A DNA stretch of 10,192 nt from Geopsychrobacter sp. Its GTDB lineage: Bacteria; Desulfobacterota; Desulfuromonadia; Desulfuromonadales; Geopsychrobacteraceae. Shown one piece after another: positions 6,691 through 10,192 of this stretch; within the stretch, counting starts at the first letter, position 1, and each line of letters starts with the position of its first letter. The position numbers and the translations under genes are program-made. Where the stretch lies: NCBI GenBank assembly GCA_021647445.1, contig JAKIUS010000024.1:1-10192 (forward strand). Reading direction: 5' to 3'. The notes below the pieces were generated by a model. The model had not been told where the DNA came from and made no database searches. It saw only the letters and a program-made list of their open reading frames with translations.

Positions 6691-7674
6691 TCAACTGCCC
6701 TTTAAATCAACAAAACGCCGCCGGTAAACCGTTGGTGACACACCGGCAATCTGCTTGAAGAGCCGCCGGAAGGAACTTGCATCCTCATAACCAACGGCAC
6801 TGGTGATCAGTCCGATCCGGGTTTCACCACGTTCGAGCAGACGCTTGGCCGCTTCGACCCGCAGACGTTGTAAATACTCCAATGGCGAATCACCCGTCGC
6901 CTTCTTGAAGCGGCGCAGGAAGGTGCGCTCGACCATCTGGGCCATGCTGGCCATCTTGACCACGCTGGTGCGTTCGGTCAAATGTTGCTCAAGATAGCGC
7001 TGGACCAGCGCGACCTGCTTGTCACCATGATTCTTTTGACGGCGAAAACGGATATATGGGGCCTGATGACGCCGACTCCGATCGATCAACATCATACGCG
7101 CACAGCTATCGGCCAACTCAGCAGAGCCGAATTTCTCCAACAGGTAAATGGCCAGATCCTGATGTGCGCTGGTGCCACCGGCACAGATATAGTCGTCACC
7201 ATCGATGAGAATTTTGTCCTCCTGCAACTTAACCTTGGGATAGGTCTGGTGGAAACGATCAGCGAGTTGCCAGTGGGTCGTCGCTTCGCGCCCGTTTAAA
7301 ATTCCGGCTTCAGCGACCAAAAAAGCCCCGGCACAGATGCTGGCGATAATCGTTCCACGCCCATGCTGCTCCTTCAGCCAAGAAATCACCTCTTTCTCTT
7401 GACGCAAGGCCTCGATATTACCTAACACCGAAGGCAGAATAATCAGGTCGGGCTGACGACAACTGGCGATGGAACAATGGGGGACCAACGGTTCCTGGCT
7501 GAAACAAACCACCGGACCACCGTCGAGCGTAAGGACCTCCCAGCGGCAAAAGGGGGTTTTATCTGTCTTATTCCGCTTCTTTTTTTCCCAGTTAGCCACC
7601 GTAAACAGATCTAGAGGTCCAGCGATACTCGATTGCAGACAGTTATCAAAAGCCAGAATCGCGATGTTAAGCAT
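6691..7674 (-). CDS. GlxA-type AraC-family transcriptional regulator with DJ-1/PfpI-like domain
   Basis: A 327-aa DNA-binding regulator. The N-terminal part (about 2-195) is a DJ-1/PfpI (glutamine-amidotransferase-like) sensory domain: the nucleophile-elbow segment ASICAGAFLVAEAG has C114 and is followed by TTHW with H134, as in GlxA and CdhR relatives. In this family the domain senses small metabolites and is generally not an enzyme. The C-terminal part (about 220-320) is an AraC double helix-turn-helix with SPLEYLQRLRVEAAKRLL and AVGYEDASSFRRLFKQIAGVSPTVYRRRF. A strong SD (complement of 7681-7687, GGAGG core) lies 6 nt before the ATG. It has its own candidate promoter with an overlapping inverted repeat. 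Targets and ligand cannot be read from the sequence: no amine-catabolism gene is nearby, and the transporter upstream is only a possible target. Confidence 0.88.
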   Translation of the reverse strand: MLNIAILAFDNCLQSSIAGPLDLFTVANWEKKKRNKTDKTPFCRWEVLTLDGGPVVCFSQEPLVPHCSIASCRQPDLIILPSVLGNIEALRQEKEVISWLKEQHGRGTIIASICAGAFLVAEAGILNGREATTHWQLADRFHQTYPKVKLQEDKILIDGDDYICAGGTSAHQDLAIYLLEKFGSAELADSCARMMLIDRSRRHQAPYIRFRRQKNHGDKQVALVQRYLEQHLTERTSVVKMASMAQMVERTFLRRFKKATGDSPLEYLQRLRVEAAKRLLERGETRIGLITSAVGYEDASSFRRLFKQIAGVSPTVYRRRFVDLKGS

Positions 7675-7690
7675 GACAGACCTCCCTCAG

Positions 7691-7728
7691 TTGGTGTCGT
7701 ATCAGACAAAGAAATCACCCGACACCAA
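7691..7728. repeat. Perfect 9-bp inverted repeat upstream of the GlxA-type regulator
   Basis: TTGGTGTCG (7691-7699) and CGACACCAA (7720-7728) are exact reverse complements separated by 20 bp, in a 129-nt intergenic region. On the minus strand it starts at the 3' end of the candidate -10 and ends 3 nt before the SD region. It could be an operator that the regulator uses to control itself, or a leader-RNA hairpin near the ribosome binding site. An AraC-family site would more often be direct repeats, so binding of another symmetric regulator is possible. Confidence 0.5.
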
Positions 7729-7755
7729 GATATCGGGCCCCCAGAGCCATGACAA
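7727..7755 (-). promoter_or_regulatory. Candidate sigma-70 promoter of the GlxA-type regulator
   Basis: On the minus strand TTGTCA (complement of 7750-7755) and TATCTT (complement of 7727-7732) are 17 nt apart. Five of six and four of six bases match the consensus. Transcription would begin inside the inverted repeat at 7691-7728. It fits a separate promoter, since no clear terminator follows the transporter gene upstream. Confidence 0.45.
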
Positions 7756-7803
7756 GCAGATTTTCATGTTCAACTAGACTTAAGCTGAAACCAACTCATA
7801 TTT

Positions 7804-9621
7804 TCAATGGGGATGCCGGTGCTCTTCGTCATTGTGGCCCGGATGCGGATGGTCGTGATATTCGTGCTGGCTGGTATGCTCATGGCCACTCGCATGGCTT
7901 TTTTTATCGGCGTGCACATGACGGTAGCGATGAGGATGTTCATGCTCATGTTCATGAGGGTGACTGTGGTTGGTCTCGCCATGTTGGTGCGTATGTTCAT
8001 GGCGGTGTTTATGGGGATGGGCGTGTTCGTGCTGGTGTTGCAGCTGACGAATCTGCAGAGCGCAATGATCACGATAAGTATAATCGAGGCCATTGAGACT
8101 CGTCAGATTTTTATCAGCTATAAAGTCTTTTGTCATATAATCAAGGCTGATCTGGCCATTGTGCATCACCAGTGTACGTTCGGTCAGCCGACGCACAAAG
8201 AAGATATCATGGCTGACCAACAACAGGGTTGCATCGATCCCCTGTAAGATTTCAAGCAGCAACTCTTCCCCCTGCGGATCGAGCCCCGCAGTCGGTTCAT
8301 CGAGAATCAACAGCTGTGGTTTTAAACTTAAAACACTGGCCAACGCCAGTCGCTTACGCTCACCACCCGACAGATGCAGGGGTATCCGCGCGGCGAAATC
8401 GTCGAGTTTGACCATTTTAAGGGCAGAATCGACAAGTTTCCTGACTTCTTCCTCACCAATTCCGAACTGCCGCGGCGCAAAAGCGACCTCATCGTAACAA
8501 CTGGGGCAGACCAGTTGATCCGCGCTATCCTGAAAGACCATGCCGGTCTGCTGCCAGACCGGACGCCCCTTACCGGGGCTTACCCTTTGTCCGGCAAAAC
8601 GGTAGTCGCCGCGAAACGGGATCAAACCCAACAGGGCCATGAGCAGGGTGCTCTTACCGGCACCGTTTTCGCCAACGATGGCAACCCGCTCACCTGGCTC
8701 AATGCGTAAATCAACCCCGCGCAGGGCCGGGGTCCCGTCAGGATAGCTGTAGCATACAGATTTAAGATCGATCAGCGAAGTCTTCGCCGTAGCAAAGGTC
8801 GTCTCCTGATTTCTGCTTGTGGCCGCAGAGACTGACTGCTGCTCGGCTTCGGTATCTTCAGCAAACCGGAAAGAGAAATCAAGTCCATGCTCACGTAGTG
8901 AGGGTCGATGTTCAACCAGCTCCTTAAGACGGTAATCATGATGCACCCGCCCGCCATCAAGCACCAGCACACGCTCGCACAGTTCGTAGAGAAAGATCAG
9001 ATCGTGACTGATCAAAAGCAGGGTACCGGGGTAATTTTTGAGCAGGTCGAGAAAGATCTGCTCCTGTAGGGGATCTAGGTTGGCGGTCGGCTCATCTAAA
9101 ATCAGCAGTTCGGGCTGCATAGCCAGCAAACCGGCTAAGGCCGCGCGCTTCTTCTGACCATAGCTTAAGGCGTGAGGCGGTTTGAAGAGCAGTTCGGTCA
9201 ACCCGACATCACTGACTGCTTTGCGGACTACACGCTCTACGGCATCCTCATCTAAACCTTGATTGCGCGGTCCGAAGGCGACATCCTCATAGATATTGTG
9301 GCCAAAAAGTTGATCATCCGGATCCTGAAACAGCAGGCCGATCTCAAGACGTACCCGCTGCAGTTGTTCAGCATCAAGTTGCTTGCCGCGAAATTCGATC
9401 TGGCCCTGCTGCGTTTGCAACAACCCGCACAGCTGTTTGACGAGGGTGGTTTTCCCCGAGCCGTTATGCCCAACCAGCGCAATGCGCTCTTTGGCCCGTA
9501 TCTGCAGATCGATTCCATCAAGCGCTCGGGTTCCATCTGGATAGACGTAACCTAGGCCACGAGCATCTAACAACAGGGCATCACCCTGAACGGAACTGAT
9601 CGGTTGTGCTAACTGATGCAT
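7804..9621 (-). CDS. Fused double ATPase of an ECF metal transporter with His-rich C-terminal tail
   Basis: A 605-aa cytoplasmic protein that powers an energy-coupling-factor importer; ordinary CbiO/EcfA subunits are about 270-290 aa with one domain. Domain 1 (about 15-250) has Walker A GHNGSGKTT (51-59), Q99, signature LSYGQ (152-156), Walker B LLILDEP (172-178) and switch H206. Domain 2 (about 281-515) has Walker A GENGAGKST (317-325), Q364, signature LSGGE (417-421), Walker B LLILDEP (437-443) and H471. Both appear complete for ATP hydrolysis. Residues 529-605 hold 30 histidines in 77 positions, mostly His-x-His, which points to nickel, cobalt or zinc binding. Domain 2 also has an unusual CPSC (372-375). 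The SD-like AAGGAA precedes the ATG. The gene follows EcfT by 44 nt. Metal transport is inferred from the tail and partner; vitamin transport cannot be strictly excluded. Confidence 0.9.
   Translation of the reverse strand: MHQLAQPISSVQGDALLLDARGLGYVYPDGTRALDGIDLQIRAKERIALVGHNGSGKTTLVKQLCGLLQTQQGQIEFRGKQLDAEQLQRVRLEIGLLFQDPDDQLFGHNIYEDVAFGPRNQGLDEDAVERVVRKAVSDVGLTELLFKPPHALSYGQKKRAALAGLLAMQPELLILDEPTANLDPLQEQIFLDLLKNYPGTLLLISHDLIFLYELCERVLVLDGGRVHHDYRLKELVEHRPSLREHGLDFSFRFAEDTEAEQQSVSAATSRNQETTFATAKTSLIDLKSVCYSYPDGTPALRGVDLRIEPGERVAIVGENGAGKSTLLMALLGLIPFRGDYRFAGQRVSPGKGRPVWQQTGMVFQDSADQLVCPSCYDEVAFAPRQFGIGEEEVRKLVDSALKMVKLDDFAARIPLHLSGGERKRLALASVLSLKPQLLILDEPTAGLDPQGEELLLEILQGIDATLLLVSHDIFFVRRLTERTLVMHNGQISLDYMTKDFIADKNLTSLNGLDYTYRDHCALQIRQLQHQHEHAHPHKHRHEHTHQHGETNHSHPHEHEHEHPHRYRHVHADKKSHASGHEHTSQHEYHDHPHPGHNDEEHRHPH
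7807..8037 (-). other. His-rich low-complexity tail of the ECF ATPase
   Basis: Codons 529-605 of the ATPase, ending at TGA 7806-7804. The tail alternates His with Glu, Pro, Thr, Gln, Arg and Asp (for example HEHAHPHKHRHEHTHQH at 531-547). The DNA is rich in CAT/CAC codons, so it reads as low-complexity on both strands and produces long spurious open frames on the plus strand. Similar His tails occur on nickel and cobalt chaperones and on some metal transporters. Confidence 0.9.
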
Positions 9622-9665
9622 TAACTTTCCTTAGACGCGAATCTCTTAAGCATTTACAAAACCGG

Positions 9666-10192
9666 TTAAAGTCCAACGGGCAACAACCGATCCCAGATCA
9701 CCAGCAGCATCCCGCTACCAACAACCAGCAACGCTTTAAGATAATCGCTGGTTACCGATTTAAACTGAAACGGCTGGGGCCAGCGCCCCTGATAGCCACG
9801 CGCCAGCATTGCCATGTGTACCCGCTCTGTACGCTCAAAGCTCCGAACGAAAAGCATGCCGATATAGTTTCCGACCGAACGCAAGGTCGCCAGGTTGGTT
9901 GCCTTGCGAAAACCGCGCACATCCATACTGATCTGCATGCGCCTGGCCTCGTGGATAAAGACATACAGATAGCGGTGAGAAATCAACAGCAGTTCGCTGA
10001 TCCGCTCCGGCACCCCCATGCACGACAGACCCGCTAAAGTCTTGGGCAATGGTGCCGTAGCCAGCAGCGGTTCCATCAACAAGGCCACGCTTGCCGCACG
10101 CAGAATGATCAGCCAAGCAAGATCGAGACCGCGCAAATTAAAATGCAACCAGTCAATACCATTAAACCCGACCATTTGATCCCCCGCATGAT
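9666..10192 (-). CDS. ECF transporter transmembrane subunit EcfT/CbiQ (N-terminus beyond window)
   Basis: The visible 174 residues are the C-terminal part of the membrane subunit that couples the ATPase to the substrate-binding S component. The frame stays open to the window edge (His-Ala-Gly-Asp-Gln before the internal Met at 10173-10175). That Met is therefore probably not the start, and about 80-100 residues are missing. Numbered from that Met, there are hydrophobic segments at about 17-41 and 146-160. There are two cytoplasmic coupling-helix motifs: EARRMQISMDVRGF (76-89) and RTERVHMAMLARGY (115-128). The second contains the Ala-Arg-Gly typical of EcfT; the first is Val-Arg-Gly. It lies 44 nt upstream of the fused ATPase in the same operon. 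The S component (a CbiM/NikM-like protein if the substrate is Co or Ni) should lie further upstream, beyond base 10192. Confidence 0.87.
   Translation of the reverse strand, partial: HAGDQMVGFNGIDWLHFNLRGLDLAWLIILRAASVALLMEPLLATAPLPKTLAGLSCMGVPERISELLLISHRYLYVFIHEARRMQISMDVRGFRKATNLATLRSVGNYIGMLFVRSFERTERVHMAMLARGYQGRWPQPFQFKSVTSDYLKALLVVGSGMLLVIWDRLLPVGL

Noticed and set aside
7807..8247. Long Met-rich plus-strand open frame opposite the ATPase tail
   Set aside because: It is the complement of the CAT/CAC-rich His tail, so ATG codons appear by composition. It has no SD and no recognisable domain, and the ATPase on the other strand is certain.

Overview
The window reads as a stretch of chromosome from an anaerobic, Desulfuromonas/Geobacter-like bacterium (Desulfobacterota, formerly Deltaproteobacteria). 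This is inference from gene content: a reverse-type rubrerythrin, a PocR-domain hybrid histidine kinase, half-size COG0701 permeases and a metal-type ECF transporter with a His-rich ATPase. No rRNA or tRNA gene, CRISPR array, insertion sequence or phage gene was seen. Nothing in it is clearly an undescribed system. The best leads are a kinase cut by one stop codon and the 30-histidine tail on the transporter ATPase.

Layout. Bases 1-1910 (+) are housekeeping: the 3' end of chorismate synthase (aroC), a secreted DsbA-like thiol oxidoreductase with an extra N-terminal domain, and an RNase Z-like metallo-beta-lactamase hydrolase, all closely spaced. Bases 1977-2974 (-) hold two half-size permeases that overlap by 4 nt. 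They diverge from a reverse rubrerythrin (3114-3662, +), which has a consensus sigma-70 promoter and a UUCG-loop terminator. Bases 3849-6662 (+) encode one long cytoplasmic PocR-PAS-PAS-PAS-HisKA-HATPase-REC hybrid kinase. Its frame is interrupted by a single TAA at 5439-5441, leaving a sensor half and a kinase/receiver half. Bases 6691-7674 (-) encode a GlxA-type AraC-family regulator with a long inverted repeat at its probable promoter. Bases 7804-10192 (-) are the end of an ECF transporter operon: EcfT/CbiQ, cut by the window edge, then a fused double ATPase with a His-rich tail.

How the parts may work together. The transporter genes fit uptake of nickel or cobalt: EcfT couples two fused ATPase domains to a substrate-binding S component that would lie beyond base 10192, and the His tail probably binds or buffers the metal. 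The rubrerythrin removes peroxide. The divergent permease pair may share its control region, but its substrate is unknown. The kinase senses a small ligand through PocR and PAS domains, and no dedicated partner lies beside it. Intergenic regions are all shorter than 200 bp; the longest, 3663-3848, holds the rubrerythrin terminator and two inverted repeats.
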